Shown one piece after another: positions 8,966 through 18,356 of a stretch of DNA of 64,000 nt (the first letter of the stretch is position 1; every line of letters begins with the position of its first letter). The notes beneath the pieces were generated by a model that searched no databases, was not told the origin of the DNA, and worked only from the letters and a program-made list of their open reading frames with translations. The DNA lies in contig NC_011894.1 in the NCBI RefSeq assembly GCF_000022085.1, forward strand, positions 2,631,501-2,695,500, read 5' to 3'. The position numbers were made by a program, and so were the translations under genes. The DNA comes from Methylobacterium nodulans ORS 2060. GTDB taxonomy: Bacteria > Pseudomonadota > Alphaproteobacteria > Rhizobiales > Beijerinckiaceae.

Positions 8966-10000
8966 ATGAAGGTTTCCATGATATCGAATCACGCCCTTGT
9001 TCTGCAACCCAGCGTTGCGACCTCATCAGATCAGACTCATTCGGCACTTGTCGTCTCAGATCAGTCCATCAGCGACGTTCAGTTCAGTGCGGATTTCATT
9101 ACGCTGGCCCAGCTACGCACGGGATCGCCGCCGAATCCGTGGGAAACGGCCTGGGCCGTATTCGACTACACGGACCCGGATCACTTCTACTACGTCGCAT
9201 TCAAGACGAATGGCTGGGAAATCGGCAAACGTGATCCTTCTTATCCCGGCGGCCAGCGTTTCCTTGCGACGGGCGACTACGCGTCCCCGGTCGGAACGCA
9301 GCACCACTTTGACATCTCTCAGAGCGGTGCGACGTTCACGGTGACGCTCGACGGACAGAGCCTGGCCACGATCACCGATCTGGAGACACCGTACACGTCG
9401 GGCAAGATCGGCTTCTACACCGAGGATGCAAAGGTTGCGTTTGACAACGTGACCGGCTCGATCACGGAAGACTTCGAGAGCCTTCCGCTCCAGACCTTCA
9501 GCGATGGCGCCACCTTCGGACAGTGGACGGCTCCGTTCGTCGGCTATGGCGAGGGTGACATCGCCGTGCTCTCTGGCGACCAGCCGCAGACCGTCGTGGG
9601 CACCTCGGGCTCCGACACGCTCTGGGGCGGCACCGCCAACGACATCATCACGGGCGCGCTCGGAGCCGACACCATCACGGGCGGCGGCGGAGCCGATACC
9701 TTCGTCTATGCTAGTACAAAGGATTCAACCCGCACGGCCCACGATCTGATCACGGACTGGATCACGGGCGACAAGATCGACGTTCATCAGATCGACGCCA
9801 TCACTAAGACTACGAAGCTTAACCACTTCACCTTTGTCGGCACAAACCCGATCACAGGTGCTGGGCAGCTTGCTTACGGCTACGACGCGAGCCAGAATCT
9901 GACCTACGTCGAAGGGCGCGTGGACGGCAACCCAGCTCACGATCTTTATATTACGCTCGCCGGGCATGTTGCTCTGAGCGCGGCGGACTTCATTCTCTAA
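8966..10000 (+). CDS. Secreted RTX calcium-binding protein with LamG-like domain
   Basis: A 344-residue protein. Residues about 35-200 form a beta-rich, laminin-G/concanavalin-like region (DHFYYVAFKTNGWEIGKRDP, GKIGFYTEDAKVAFDNV), a fold common in carbohydrate-binding and adhesive proteins. Residues about 212-246 contain glycine/aspartate nonapeptide repeats of the hemolysin type (GSDTLWGG, ANDIITGA, GADTITGGGGADTF) that bind Ca2+, followed by a serralysin-type C-terminal domain to the end. There is no Sec signal, and the C-terminal RTX region is the usual signal for type I secretion. No peptidase motif is seen, so it is more likely a matrix or adhesive protein than an enzyme. The ATG at 8966 fits; a second in-frame ATG lies at 8978. 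The polysaccharide operon is nearby, but on the far side of an IS patch. Confidence 0.82.
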   Translation: MKVSMISNHALVLQPSVATSSDQTHSALVVSDQSISDVQFSADFITLAQLRTGSPPNPWETAWAVFDYTDPDHFYYVAFKTNGWEIGKRDPSYPGGQRFLATGDYASPVGTQHHFDISQSGATFTVTLDGQSLATITDLETPYTSGKIGFYTEDAKVAFDNVTGSITEDFESLPLQTFSDGATFGQWTAPFVGYGEGDIAVLSGDQPQTVVGTSGSDTLWGGTANDIITGALGADTITGGGGADTFVYASTKDSTRTAHDLITDWITGDKIDVHQIDAITKTTKLNHFTFVGTNPITGAGQLAYGYDASQNLTYVEGRVDGNPAHDLYITLAGHVALSAADFIL

Positions 10001-10160
10001 TAATCCGGCTCTCATCCGATCTGACAGGGTTGTCCTGTCCTGATGCGTGTCTTTTGGGCCCAAAAGGCGGACGAGATGGCACAGCGCACAAATCCGAGGA
10101 GATTGTCGCCAAGCTACTATTGGGCCCACTCCCCCGGCATCTGCCGCCCGCCAACAGGTC

Positions 10161-10607
10161 TCACTGTTCGTCGAGAGCATCCCTCGGCTGCGCATCAGGA
10201 TCCTCCATCTTCAGGGAGGCCGTCGTCCCTCGACTCAGCCAGCGCTCGAACTCCCGCCATTCCTTGCGGGTTGGCACTCGGCGCCCGGCCATCTTGTCCC
10301 GCATGCGCGCGAGATGATCCTCGTGCGCCTCGGCCAGTCGCTTGGTGCGGGCAATCTCTCTCAGGTCTCGCGGCGTTTTACGCTGGTCGCAGGCCCAGCA
10401 GATCGCCGCAAGCCGGTTCGAATCGTTCGCATTCTCATCCTCGCTCCGCAGAGCCAATGGAGGCCGGTGGTCGAAAACGAAGAAGCCAATGATCAACCGG
10501 GTGCCGCAATCGGTGCAGCGGCCTTCCTGGCGCAGCATGATGTCGGCCCGCAGCCGCCCGGGTAAGACACGGCGTTCGCAGCGGCTGAACGGTGCTTTGC
10601 GTTGCAT
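10161..10607 (-). CDS. HNH endonuclease, phage-type
   Basis: A 148-residue protein. The start at 10607 is chosen because a strong AGGAGG site lies 7 bases upstream of the ATG; an earlier in-frame start at 10655 lacks one. The core holds a CxxC zinc pair (RCTDCGTR), a FDHRPPLALR segment with the catalytic His, an asparagine-bearing region (ANDSNRLAAICWACDQRK) and a second CxxC, typical of small HNH nucleases found in phages and mobile DNA. The C-terminus is basic and helical. The upstream gene and the IS66 and recombinase remnants further upstream suggest this is part of a decaying prophage segment. Confidence 0.8.
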   Translation of the reverse strand: MQRKAPFSRCERRVLPGRLRADIMLRQEGRCTDCGTRLIIGFFVFDHRPPLALRSEDENANDSNRLAAICWACDQRKTPRDLREIARTKRLAEAHEDHLARMRDKMAGRRVPTRKEWREFERWLSRGTTASLKMEDPDAQPRDALDEQ

Positions 10608-10617
10608 CGTTCGCCTC

Positions 10618-10827
10618 CTAGGCTGCAGCAGCTTCGCGATCCGGAGTGTCGGCAACCGGCTCAGGCGACCGCGTGCTGAAGGCGATCAGCACCTCGGGGT
10701 CGGCCCCTACCTTCTCAGCGGTGGCCAGAAGCGCAGCGCCGAGGGTGGCCCGCTCTTCCTCGCTCAGGGCGTTTCGCGTCGATCGCGTCGAGAGCCTCCA
10801 CCAGGGTTGAACACGGACCCCAGCCAT
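10618..10827 (-). pseudogene. Small phage-type hypothetical, probably frameshifted
   Basis: The frame ends with a coherent alpha-helical segment (ALSEEERATLGAALLATAEK) and an acidic tail, directly ahead of the HNH gene (11 bases). Upstream of that segment the good reading continues in another frame (EALDAIDAKR), which indicates a single-base indel near 10780. No known domain. Its place suggests it was co-transcribed with the nuclease. Confidence 0.45.
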
Positions 10828-10844
10828 AGCTGCAGGCGCAGCGG

Positions 10845-11270
10845 CACCGGATTCTCGCTAACCTCGACTGCAAAGGCGACGTCGCGGGCCAGATGCGCCA
10901 GGCAGGTCTGATGCTCTGCCGCGTGTCCCTGTTGAGCCATGGAGCGGTCGGAGAGCCACACCGCAGGCCGGTGATCGTCCCTCATCTGGTGCACCACGGC
11001 GGCCCGCGTCGGGGCGGCGTGATGAACGACCGCCTCGGCCGAGTGGAAGACCCAATGATACGCGTTACAGCCCTCGATACGCACGCTGGTCTCATCCGAG
11101 GGACGACCGCGGCCCGGCGCAGCGCCGACACCGCCGCCGCACGACCGGACCGGAACCGGCCCTGCCCGTGGCGCAACAGGTTCATCAGCCTGCCCTGGTG
11201 GCGCAGGCTGAGTGTGCCCCGGCCCCGCGTTCTCCACCCGTGGCCGAGCGAACGCTTTGCCGTCAAACAC
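10845..11270 (-). pseudogene. IS66-family transposase fragment
   Basis: Minus-strand reading gives a piece of the IS66 transposase DDE domain: LSLRHQGRLMNLLRHGQGRF in one frame, then SDETSVRIEGCNAYHWVF (first catalytic Asp region), PAVWLSDRSMAQQGHAAEHQ (second Asp) and TCLAHLARDVAFAVE in another. The frame change near 11100 and the loss of both ends make it dead. Assignment is from motif order only. Confidence 0.65.
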
Positions 11271-11504
11271 CCGAGGTGGGAGCCGAGTGCCCGAATTGGG
11301 CCCGCTCGGATCTGTGCCGGAGGGCGCTCAGTGATGAGCGTCCCTACCGCGATCCGAGCGCGTGCTGGCTGAGTGGTTTTCGGAGGATGTCGAGCCCCGC
11401 CGAGAGCGGCGCGTAGCGATACGATCTACCCCCTCCCCTTCCCGGCCGGTCCAAGACGGCCGACAGACTTTTGACTGGGTTGGTGAGCTCGGCCCGCGCT
11501 TAGG
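11271..11504. other. Short gap between phage/IS remnants
   Basis: No gene is convincing here. The stretch separates the IS66 fragment from the recombinase relic. Confidence 0.4.
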
Positions 11505-11960
11505 CTAACGCGCCGGCGAGCTGACCGATGGCGCTACTGGACAGGCGCATGCTGGCCTCCCTGCGCCACGAACTCGAAGTTGATCGTGCCCGCCCGGGAG
11601 CGCTTGGGTACAAAGGCCGTGACCGGCGGCTTCTTTCGCGTCCTCCGGAGCCAGCGCCTTCAGCACCGCCCTGGCGCTCTCGTGCTTCGCGTGCACGGCG
11701 CACGTTCTGGCAAACACCGCTGCGTACTCCGCCCAGGCATTCGAGGCGGTCGGGTCGACGACGGTTACGGCCGGCAGCTTCGCCTTCGGAGCTTGATCTC
11801 CAAAGACCTCGGGCACCTTGCCCGTCCGCACGCACCGACAGAAGATGCGCTGCACCTGCAGCAGCACGGTCTGGCAAACCGGGTTGGCCTCGACCTCGAT
11901 CAGCACCCACTTGCCGCCGCCAGTCTGGTCACAACGGTTCTCAAAAAGCCCTAAGCCGCC
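11505..11960 (-). pseudogene. Probable YqaJ-type phage exonuclease C-terminal remnant
   Basis: Minus-strand sequence reads KWVLIEVEANPVCQTVLLQ, then RIFCRCVRTGKVPEVFG and a helical region (ESARAVLKALAPEDAKEAAG), and after a frame change KRSRAGTINFEFVAQGG. This order resembles the C-terminal third of YqaJ/lambda-exonuclease-like phage recombinases, in which an EVEADP segment is followed by a RxFWRCVxTGxPP segment. The start of a following gene (MRLSSSAIGQLAGALA, reminiscent of an ERF-type annealing protein) is cut off by a stop after 16 codons. The N-terminal nuclease domain is missing. I take it as a relic of a phage recombination pair; the assignment is tentative. Confidence 0.45.
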
Positions 11961-12644
11961 TCATGAATTTCTTGAGCAGGCATACAGGAAGGCACTGCTT
12001 GCGAGCACCATTTCAGCAGTTTGGTCGAGGAAAATGGTCATAGTCTGAACTTTCTCAAAACTTCCTGCATCATTTTCCTGACGAATTGCAAGCTCAATCA
12101 AGCGCGCTGATTTTCGAAAACTTGCAGTGATATCCCGGACAGTTTGGTAACTAAAGGAATTTTCGACCAGCTCGAAAGATCCGCCGCCAAGTACCCTCGC
12201 TTCTGCAAGATTTGTCGAGGTATCCTTCGAACCTCTGAATCCTCTGGTTCGCGACATGAACTGCCCCCGCATCGGAGCGCTTTGCTGCTGCTGAGACGTG
12301 TCTTGCGGAACAATTACCCGCATTCGCCAAGTGTTCTTGTTGCATGCAAAGAGGATGAGCCCCGGAGAAATCCCGCCTCGCTCCATCAGAGAAGCCCGAA
12401 GGACCGCAAGGTCTTTCCCGAATTCTTCAAATACCCAGCCCTCCTCACCTGCAATCAGCTCACGTCTGACGCTACCCGCGTTCGCAGTCGTGATAATAAA
12501 GAGCGCCCCGACCAGCAGGGTCAGAGCCTGGGAAAAAAGAGAGGCAAGACCGACATCCCCAGCCGCTCTTTCGGTGAGCATCTGTTGCCGCATCCTTGGC
12601 ATCCCACTATCAGCAGCAAGCGCCGCGAGACGGTAGACCATCAT
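11961..12644 (-). CDS. Membrane-anchored hypothetical protein
   Basis: A 227-residue protein with one hydrophobic helix at about residues 29-56 (GLASLFSQALTLLVGALFII) and a larger downstream domain without recognisable motifs, rich in Ser/Thr/Gln, with a glutamine run near residue 117. The topology would place about 170 residues outside the cytoplasm if the N-terminus is inside. An internal Met at about residue 22 is an alternative start and would put the helix close to the N-terminus. Base composition is less GC-rich than the core genes. Neighbours are phage remnants, so it may be a lysogenic cargo gene. No family was recognised. Confidence 0.5.
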   Translation of the reverse strand: MMVYRLAALAADSGMPRMRQQMLTERAAGDVGLASLFSQALTLLVGALFIITTANAGSVRRELIAGEEGWVFEEFGKDLAVLRASLMERGGISPGLILFACNKNTWRMRVIVPQDTSQQQQSAPMRGQFMSRTRGFRGSKDTSTNLAEARVLGGGSFELVENSFSYQTVRDITASFRKSARLIELAIRQENDAGSFEKVQTMTIFLDQTAEMVLASSAFLYACSRNS

Positions 12645-12861
12645 GCGTGCCTGCTAGGCTATCAAGCATCATGTGGGGTCTCCGGAGCGAACCAGAATGT
12701 AGGCGTATGGCGTTGCCGTGAAGAACCTGTCCCATGACGCGTCTCTTCAAGCCAGGTTCGACGAAGCACCACACCAGGGCTCTGCTGACATTCGAACCGA
12801 GTTCCCTCCGCGCGGCTGCGATGCCGTACACCACAGACTAGGCACCAGCCAAGGCCGGCAA

Positions 12862-13340
12862 TCAATGCGCAGCGATCGGGCTCGCGTTACCGAGCGCCAG
12901 CAGCAGCCCTTCGATGACGCGCCAGATCACGCTCGTGCCGAGGAACCGCTCGACTCGGGCGTCCGCGCGGACGAATTCGATGTGGCCACCATTCGCGACC
13001 ACGTTGATGGTCACCCGCACGGCCTCTTTGAGCACGAAGGAGGTGTCTTGGCGTAGTACACCGCGTTGACGAGCTCCCGCGCGAACTCATGGGCCTCATC
13101 GAGGCACAACTCGACGAGACGAGGCGAGCGGCGGATTTGATTGAACAGGAGGACCGTCTCGAACATCATAGGGTCGCAATTCGCCCTGCACACCAAAAGG
13201 CGACTCAGCATCTTCCCATCTTGAAAGAGCAGGCAATGCTCGTCGAATACGATCTTGAGAACCGAGCTTGCCATACGGCCACACGTGCTTCTCGTGCGTG
13301 ATCGTTTTCTGAGGCTGCCACTGAAAGGCCCGCCAGCCAC
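12862..13340 (-). pseudogene. Frameshifted hypothetical gene
   Basis: The first part reads as a coherent protein (SRLLVCRANCDPMMFETVLL, then PRLVELCLDEAHEFARELVN) and goes out of frame near 13045. The continuation in another frame is also coherent (KEAVRVTINVVANGGHIEF, FLGTSVIWRVIEGLLLALG) and ends at 12862. One inserted or missing base explains both. No family was recognised; the intact ancestor would have been about 150-160 residues. Confidence 0.5.
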
Positions 13341-13708
13341 GCTCGCTCTGCCCTTCGCACGTTGCGCCCGCCTCGCAGCTCACTCTTCCGTTGTTGCGCC
13401 CGTGACCATCCACGACACCGGCCTGTGTGGCAGGTGAATCCGGGAGACGATGCCGCCGAGAAACCGGCTGCCCCTCATCAGACCGCCTCCAGTTCCGCTG
13501 GTGTTCGAACCTGGCGCGCGCCAATCGATTGGCGGTGTGGATTCATCACCCAATGCCTTGGTGAACAGACCAGTCCCCGCAGACAGCGTCAGCCGGATCG
13601 GACCGGATGGTGCGCATGACAGATGTACCAGCCGGTGGCCGGCAATCGCTATTGATTGACGTCCCGCCCGGAACTTGTTCTCTAGAGCGTCCTGCATTGA
13701 CGGTCATC

Positions 13709-15976
13709 ATGGCCGCTCCCGTCAAGGAGACACACGCGGTGGCGCCCATCCTGAATTCCGTCGCATCTAACGCGCGCGGCTCCGTGAGACTCCACACGGG
13801 ATACCTCGGGGTGACGCTCGCCGCCCTGTTCCTCTCGGCCTTCCTGCTCTTCTCGGTTCAGCCGCTCTTCACCAAGATGGTGCTGCCGATCTTCGGCGGT
13901 TCGCCTGCCACTTGGTCGGCGGCCCTCGTCTTCTTCCAAGCGGCCCTGCTCGGCGGCTACCTCTACGCGCACCTGCTCGCCCGCTTCCTCGCGCCCCGGA
14001 GAGCCGTCGCCCTCCACTTCGCACTCATGACCGCGGCCCTCCTGACCCTGCCGTTCCACCTGCCGACCGGGTGGGAGCACCCGCCCGCGCAGGGCGAGGC
14101 GCTCTGGGTGCTCGGCCTCTTCACGGTCGCGATCGGGCCGCCTTTCTTCGCGCTGGCGGCGAATGGGCCACTCCTGCAGGCGTGGTTCGCCCGCTCCAAC
14201 CACCCGCGCGCCCGCGATCCCTATTTTCTGTACGCGACCTCCAACATCGGGTCCTTCGCGGCGCTCCTCGCCTATCCGGTGCTGATCGAGCCACTGGCCT
14301 CGCTGCGTCTTCAGGCTGTGGCTTGGGCGGTGGGCTTCGCGATGCTCGCCGCCCTGGTCACCTGCGCCGGCTGCGTAACCGGTCAGGCGGGCCAAAGCGA
14401 CACCGCTGCGTCAGGGGCACCCACAACATGGCGCTGCCGAGCCGCCTGGGTCGGGCTCGCCTTCGTGCCGTCCGGGCTCCTCGTCGCGGTCACCGCCCAT
14501 ATCTCCACAGATGTGGCGGCCGCGCCGCTGCTCTGGGTCGTGCCCCTGGCGCTGTTTCTGCTCACGTTTGTGATCGCCTTCCGCGACGGGGCCGCGCGCA
14601 TGGTGCGCTGGCTCGCGCCGCTCCAGGCCTGGGGCACGGCGCTCGCGATCCTCAGTCTCTTGGTGAATCCGGGGCTCTGGGCCAGTCTCGGCCTGCATCT
14701 CGGGCTGTTCTTCGTCAATGCCTGTCTCTGCCACACGGCGCTCTATCGGGTGCGGCCCGGGCCGGCGCATCTGACCGAGTACTACATCTGCATCGCGCTC
14801 GGGGGTGTGCTCGGTGGCGTCACCTGCGGGCTCCTCGCGCCGCACCTGTTCTCCAGCGTGCTGGAATACCCGTTCCTGCTCGGGGCGGCGCTGATCTGCC
14901 GGCCTGGGAATTTCCTCGGCGTGCGCACCGACCAGGCGCGCGCGATCGCGCGGGCGGCCCTGGTGTGCGGACTGCTCACCGCGCTCGTCGTGGCCAGCGG
15001 CCTCGTCACCGGCGCAGACGGTGTTGGGACGCGCACGATCCTCGCCCTCTGCATTCTCCTGCTCGTGCCGTGGAAGGCGCCGCTCCAGACCACTGTGACC
15101 GGCCTCGCGGCGCTCGTCGCTTTCATCGGCGTGGGCAGCCGGCCAGTGGACGAGAGTGTCCGATCATTTTTCGGAGTCCACTCAGTCGCGACCTCACCGG
15201 ACGGACGCTTCCGCCTGCTCAAGCATGGCACCACCCTGCACGGGGCGATGCGGCTGTTCCAGGACGATGGCACACCGGCCGACCGCCGGCCCGAGCCTCT
15301 GCTCTACTACGCCCCCGCCGGGCCGATGGGAGTTGCGATCCGGTCGGTCCGCGCCGCTCGGGGCGGTAGCCTCGGTCGTGTTGCGGTGATCGGGCTCGGC
15401 AGCGGCAGCCTCGCCTGTGCGGCGCAGGAGAGTGAGACTTGGACCTTTCTCGAGATCGACCCCGCAGTGATCCGTATTGCGCGGGACCCCGCTCGGTTCC
15501 GCTTCCTATCCGAGTGCGGTCCCGCGATGCCGATCGTGCTAGGAGATGCCCGCCGCACCTTGGCCGAACAGCCCGCTGACCTCGGCCTTATTCTGTTCGA
15601 TGCCTTCTCGTCGGACGCGATCCCGGCCCATCTCCTCACCGAGGAAGCCGTCCGCCTCGCCCTGTCGAAGCTCGACCGAACTGGCGTGCTCCTATTCCAC
15701 ATCTCGAATCGACACCTCGACCTGAGCCGCATTCTGGCACGCGTCGGTGCCGATCTCGGTCTGACCGCGTGGCTGATCCAGGAGACCGGCGTCTCCGACC
15801 TCGGCACGATGCGTGCCGCCGTCAAGCTATTGGTGCTTGCGCGTGATCCGGCCCACCTCGGGTCCCTCCTGCAGGATCCGTCCTGGCGGCGTGTGCTCGC
15901 GGATCCTGACCGCCGTCCCTGGACGGACAACTACTCCAACATCCTACAGGCGGTGCTCGACCAGCTGGGCGGCTGA
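13709..15976 (+). CDS. Fused polytopic membrane / spermidine synthase-like protein
   Basis: A 755-residue protein from the ATG at 13709; an upstream in-frame start at 13607 would add 34 non-conserved-looking residues. The N-terminal half (to about residue 490) contains around a dozen hydrophobic helices. The C-terminal part (about 520-745) is a Rossmann-type spermidine-synthase-like domain: VAVIGLGSGSLACAAQ (dcSAM/SAM loop), FLEIDPAVIRIAR and LILFDAFSSDAIPAHLLTEE, the last with the catalytic-Asp-like position. This is the known fused spermidine synthase architecture of many proteobacteria. Whether such proteins truly transfer aminopropyl groups is not established to my knowledge. It appears monocistronic and lies next to the pilus locus without obvious functional link. 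Confidence 0.82.
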   Translation: MAAPVKETHAVAPILNSVASNARGSVRLHTGYLGVTLAALFLSAFLLFSVQPLFTKMVLPIFGGSPATWSAALVFFQAALLGGYLYAHLLARFLAPRRAVALHFALMTAALLTLPFHLPTGWEHPPAQGEALWVLGLFTVAIGPPFFALAANGPLLQAWFARSNHPRARDPYFLYATSNIGSFAALLAYPVLIEPLASLRLQAVAWAVGFAMLAALVTCAGCVTGQAGQSDTAASGAPTTWRCRAAWVGLAFVPSGLLVAVTAHISTDVAAAPLLWVVPLALFLLTFVIAFRDGAARMVRWLAPLQAWGTALAILSLLVNPGLWASLGLHLGLFFVNACLCHTALYRVRPGPAHLTEYYICIALGGVLGGVTCGLLAPHLFSSVLEYPFLLGAALICRPGNFLGVRTDQARAIARAALVCGLLTALVVASGLVTGADGVGTRTILALCILLLVPWKAPLQTTVTGLAALVAFIGVGSRPVDESVRSFFGVHSVATSPDGRFRLLKHGTTLHGAMRLFQDDGTPADRRPEPLLYYAPAGPMGVAIRSVRAARGGSLGRVAVIGLGSGSLACAAQESETWTFLEIDPAVIRIARDPARFRFLSECGPAMPIVLGDARRTLAEQPADLGLILFDAFSSDAIPAHLLTEEAVRLALSKLDRTGVLLFHISNRHLDLSRILARVGADLGLTAWLIQETGVSDLGTMRAAVKLLVLARDPAHLGSLLQDPSWRRVLADPDRRPWTDNYSNILQAVLDQLGG

Positions 15977-16351
15977 TGCTGACCAGGCGATTGCATCCGC
16001 CTCTCTCCCATGAGCTATGGCCCGCGACGGAGGGGACGAAGAGCCGTTGGAAGGTCACCCACGCTGGATAGTTCCTGTCTCGCGCACGAGACACGCGACC
16101 GCACCCGGATTATCGTTCGCACATCCGGCGCCCCGATCGCGCCGAAGTCCCGCAGACGAGGTCTCTCGACACCATCCGCGGGGCCTGGCGCGACCGGTCG
16201 CCGGAACCTGCCGGGGCAGCCGCACCGACGGTGCTCGACCCGGCTCGCGCGCGGGTGGTCGCCCCGGAGCATCTGCAGGCCCGGGCGCGTTGCAAGCCGC
16301 TCCAGATCCCGCGCGTCTCCGGAGTGAGCGCGATTCCTTCACCGCGCGTCC
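15977..16351. other. Intergenic region between converging genes
   Basis: No convincing gene. Both neighbours end here, so terminators are expected, but I saw no clean hairpin with a T-run. Confidence 0.4.
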
Positions 16352-16858
16352 TTACACTGTGCCTAGGAGCTTCAGCGACAGGAGAGAATCCGGGTAGACC
16401 GCCAGACCAGCTGCCGCCAATGCAATACCGTACGGAACACCGGCCTTCTTGTCATGGAGCCGCACCAGCCATTCCCACGTGAGTGCGAAAGCTGGAAGGG
16501 GGAAGCGACGGATCGACAGAAACAGCACTCCCATCATCCCGCCCACGAGGCCGACAATGAGCAGGTAATCCAACAACACGGGCGTGAAGCCAAGCCAGAG
16601 CACGGTCGCTGCGGCGAGCTTGGCGTCGCCGCCCCCGATCCAGCCGAGCGCATACATGAGGAAGCAGACGACGAGCATCGTCGCCCCGGCGGCCGCATGC
16701 CATGCCACGGTACTCCAATCCACGCCCACGAGGATCGCCAGTCCGAAAAAAATGACGATGAGAGCCACCGAAATGAAGTTCGGGATCCTCATGGTGAGGA
16801 GATCGCTGGCTGCCGCATAGGCCATGATCGCCGGGAAAACCAGGGAAAGAAGCTGCAT
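16352..16858 (-). CDS. cpaA: Prepilin peptidase of the Tad pilus
   Basis: A 168-residue inner-membrane aspartic protease of family A24 (CpaA/TadV), which cleaves the leader from Flp prepilin and TadE-type pseudopilins. It has about six hydrophobic helices. Catalytic aspartates are visible: Asp19 in AASDLLTMRIPN and the second in the GxGD-type motif GWIGGGDAKL. The start at 16858 follows the usual MxLxxLVFP-like opening; longer in-frame extensions lack this character. It lacks the N-terminal cytosolic methylase domain of type IV prepilin peptidases, as expected for TadV. It is transcribed away from the rest of the pilus genes, which begin 2.9 kb to the right. Confidence 0.9.
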   Translation of the reverse strand: MQLLSLVFPAIMAYAAASDLLTMRIPNFISVALIVIFFGLAILVGVDWSTVAWHAAAGATMLVVCFLMYALGWIGGGDAKLAAATVLWLGFTPVLLDYLLIVGLVGGMMGVLFLSIRRFPLPAFALTWEWLVRLHDKKAGVPYGIALAAAGLAVYPDSLLSLKLLGTV

Positions 16859-16957
16859 TGGGCTTGATCTTTCTTGTCCGTGTCGAACCCACTCGGCGGC
16901 AGAGGTCTTTCCCAGCGATGCGGAATAGGGCATCCTAGCCAAAGATGGGGGAAGTTG

Positions 16958-17251
16958 ATGCGCGTTGTGGTCATTCTCATGGCAGCTCTTGGGCTTCAAG
17001 CGGTCCCTCGCGCTGCCCAAGCCGCCGATCTGTTCGTCGAACACAACGATGAGCTGCCGGCGGGACTGGAGCCCGTGGTGACATACCGGGCTCCGATCAT
17101 CCCGGCTCCTGCTCGCCGATTCGAGCCCTGGTCGACGACCTACTACCCTGCTCTCCCCTGGGGCCATCTCAGAAAACAATGTCCGATCGCGCTGAAGCGA
17201 CGGAGACACGAGGAGCGCTATTCTCGACCTGTGCTCGTCCGGAAAGGATGA
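16958..17251 (+). CDS. Small secreted hypothetical protein
   Basis: A 97-residue protein with a clear Sec signal peptide (MRVVVILMAALGLQAV...AQA, cleavage near residue 22) and a Pro/Tyr/Arg-rich mature part. A GGGGGAAG ribosome site lies 5 bases before the ATG at 16958, which decides the start over an upstream in-frame ATG. It is divergent from cpaA with about 100 bases between, so the two may share a regulatory region. No domain recognised; location suggests an envelope role linked to the pilus. Confidence 0.6.
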   Translation: MRVVVILMAALGLQAVPRAAQAADLFVEHNDELPAGLEPVVTYRAPIIPAPARRFEPWSTTYYPALPWGHLRKQCPIALKRRRHEERYSRPVLVRKG

Positions 17252-17303
17252 ACGGGACAGATATGGAGCACCGTGAGCGGCGGATGCCACGACCAGCCAA
17301 GCA

Positions 17304-17324
17304 CCCGCGCCGCAAGGGCGCGGG
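17304..17324. terminator. Hairpin between converging genes
   Basis: An 8-bp perfect GC-rich stem (CCCGCGCC at 17304-17311, GGCGCGGG at 17317-17324) with a 5-base loop lies between the convergent ends at 17251 and 17340. It could terminate transcription in both directions. There is no marked T-run on either side, so confidence is moderate. Confidence 0.5.
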
Positions 17325-17339
17325 CTGTCAGCGGCTCGG

Positions 17340-18035
17340 CTACTGCTTCAGGGTGAGCGTTCGCCCGGATGTCTCGAATCCGCTCAAGCGCGCCAGGAAC
17401 GACATGCCCAGGAGGCTGACCTCGATGGCGTCCGGCTTCATGACCACCGCATCGACCTCCCTCATCACGATGTTGCCGATTTGGATCTGACGAACCGTAA
17501 TCGGAGCCACCGCCGTCCGGCCATTCGCCGTCATGACCTGCCCGCGATAGTCGTTCGGCGACAAGCGGATGCCGATCTTCTCCGCGTCTCGGTGCGACAG
17601 CGCCAGAGTCGTGGCCCCCGTATCCACTAAGAGGCGGATCTTCTCGCCATTGATAATGCCATCGGTGGTGAAATGGCCCTTCGCGTCGGCTGTGATCGTC
17701 ACAATGCCTGGCTGTGAGCCAGCCTCAGCAGGCGAGCCGCGCAGTCGAGCCTGGAATTCGCTCAGTGTTTCCCCCACCTGCGGGAGAAGTTCGCCGGCGC
17801 CCTGCGCGCGCGGGGAGCGCGGCGCAGCCGCCAGTGCGGCGAGGAGCACGATGATGACCGGCGCCGGCCTGCAGCGGCTGCACACTCGCACCCCGGCCAC
17901 ACCGCGCAGAAAACCCACGCCGGGAGTGGCTGCCGCCGAAAGCAGATTGGACCCCGTCACCTGCGCTACGCCGTGCTCCTCGTCCGAACAACGCTTGCCA
18001 CCGGCATTGCTGTCCGATGTCAAACGTCCCGCCAT
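17340..18035 (-). CDS. Retropepsin-like aspartic protease, membrane anchored
   Basis: A 231-residue protein of the TIGR02281-type clan AA family. A hydrophobic segment at about residues 55-75 (PAPVIIVLLAALAAAP) anchors or exports it, and the C-terminal 120 residues form a retropepsin fold: a processing-type strand (GHFTTDGIINGEKIRLLVDT), the catalytic DTGA motif (LLVDTGATTLAL), and a hydrophobic-Gly pair near the end (SLLGMSFLARLSGFE). One active Asp per chain means it should act as a dimer, in the periplasm. The start at 18035 is the closest ATG upstream of the anchor; the frame is open further upstream. Substrate unknown; the setting is between cpaA and the pilin genes. Confidence 0.78.
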   Translation of the reverse strand: MAGRLTSDSNAGGKRCSDEEHGVAQVTGSNLLSAAATPGVGFLRGVAGVRVCSRCRPAPVIIVLLAALAAAPRSPRAQGAGELLPQVGETLSEFQARLRGSPAEAGSQPGIVTITADAKGHFTTDGIINGEKIRLLVDTGATTLALSHRDAEKIGIRLSPNDYRGQVMTANGRTAVAPITVRQIQIGNIVMREVDAVVMKPDAIEVSLLGMSFLARLSGFETSGRTLTLKQ

Positions 18036-18356
18036 GGCATGCACCAGCTGACCGAGTCCGCACTGCCCAACTTCGCCCTCCACCCTACCGGTTCGCCGGG
18101 TCTCCTGAAGCGCCCGGCGGGCACCGTCTCTGCGAACCGGCGCGCTCACCAGAGCTCCCGCCGACCTACGAGGCCAGGCCTGCGAGGAACCCGCCACACA
18201 GGGGCAGCGACGTGCCGGCAAATACTGGACACACCGCCTGACAACCCGATCGGGCGGCGCCGGGCCGCTCAGCACCGATCGGCTGAACGCCCGCCCGAAA
18301 ACTCCAGCAGATCCAAGGCAGACCACAGTTCCCCCGATCAGGCGAATCCCAGCCTA

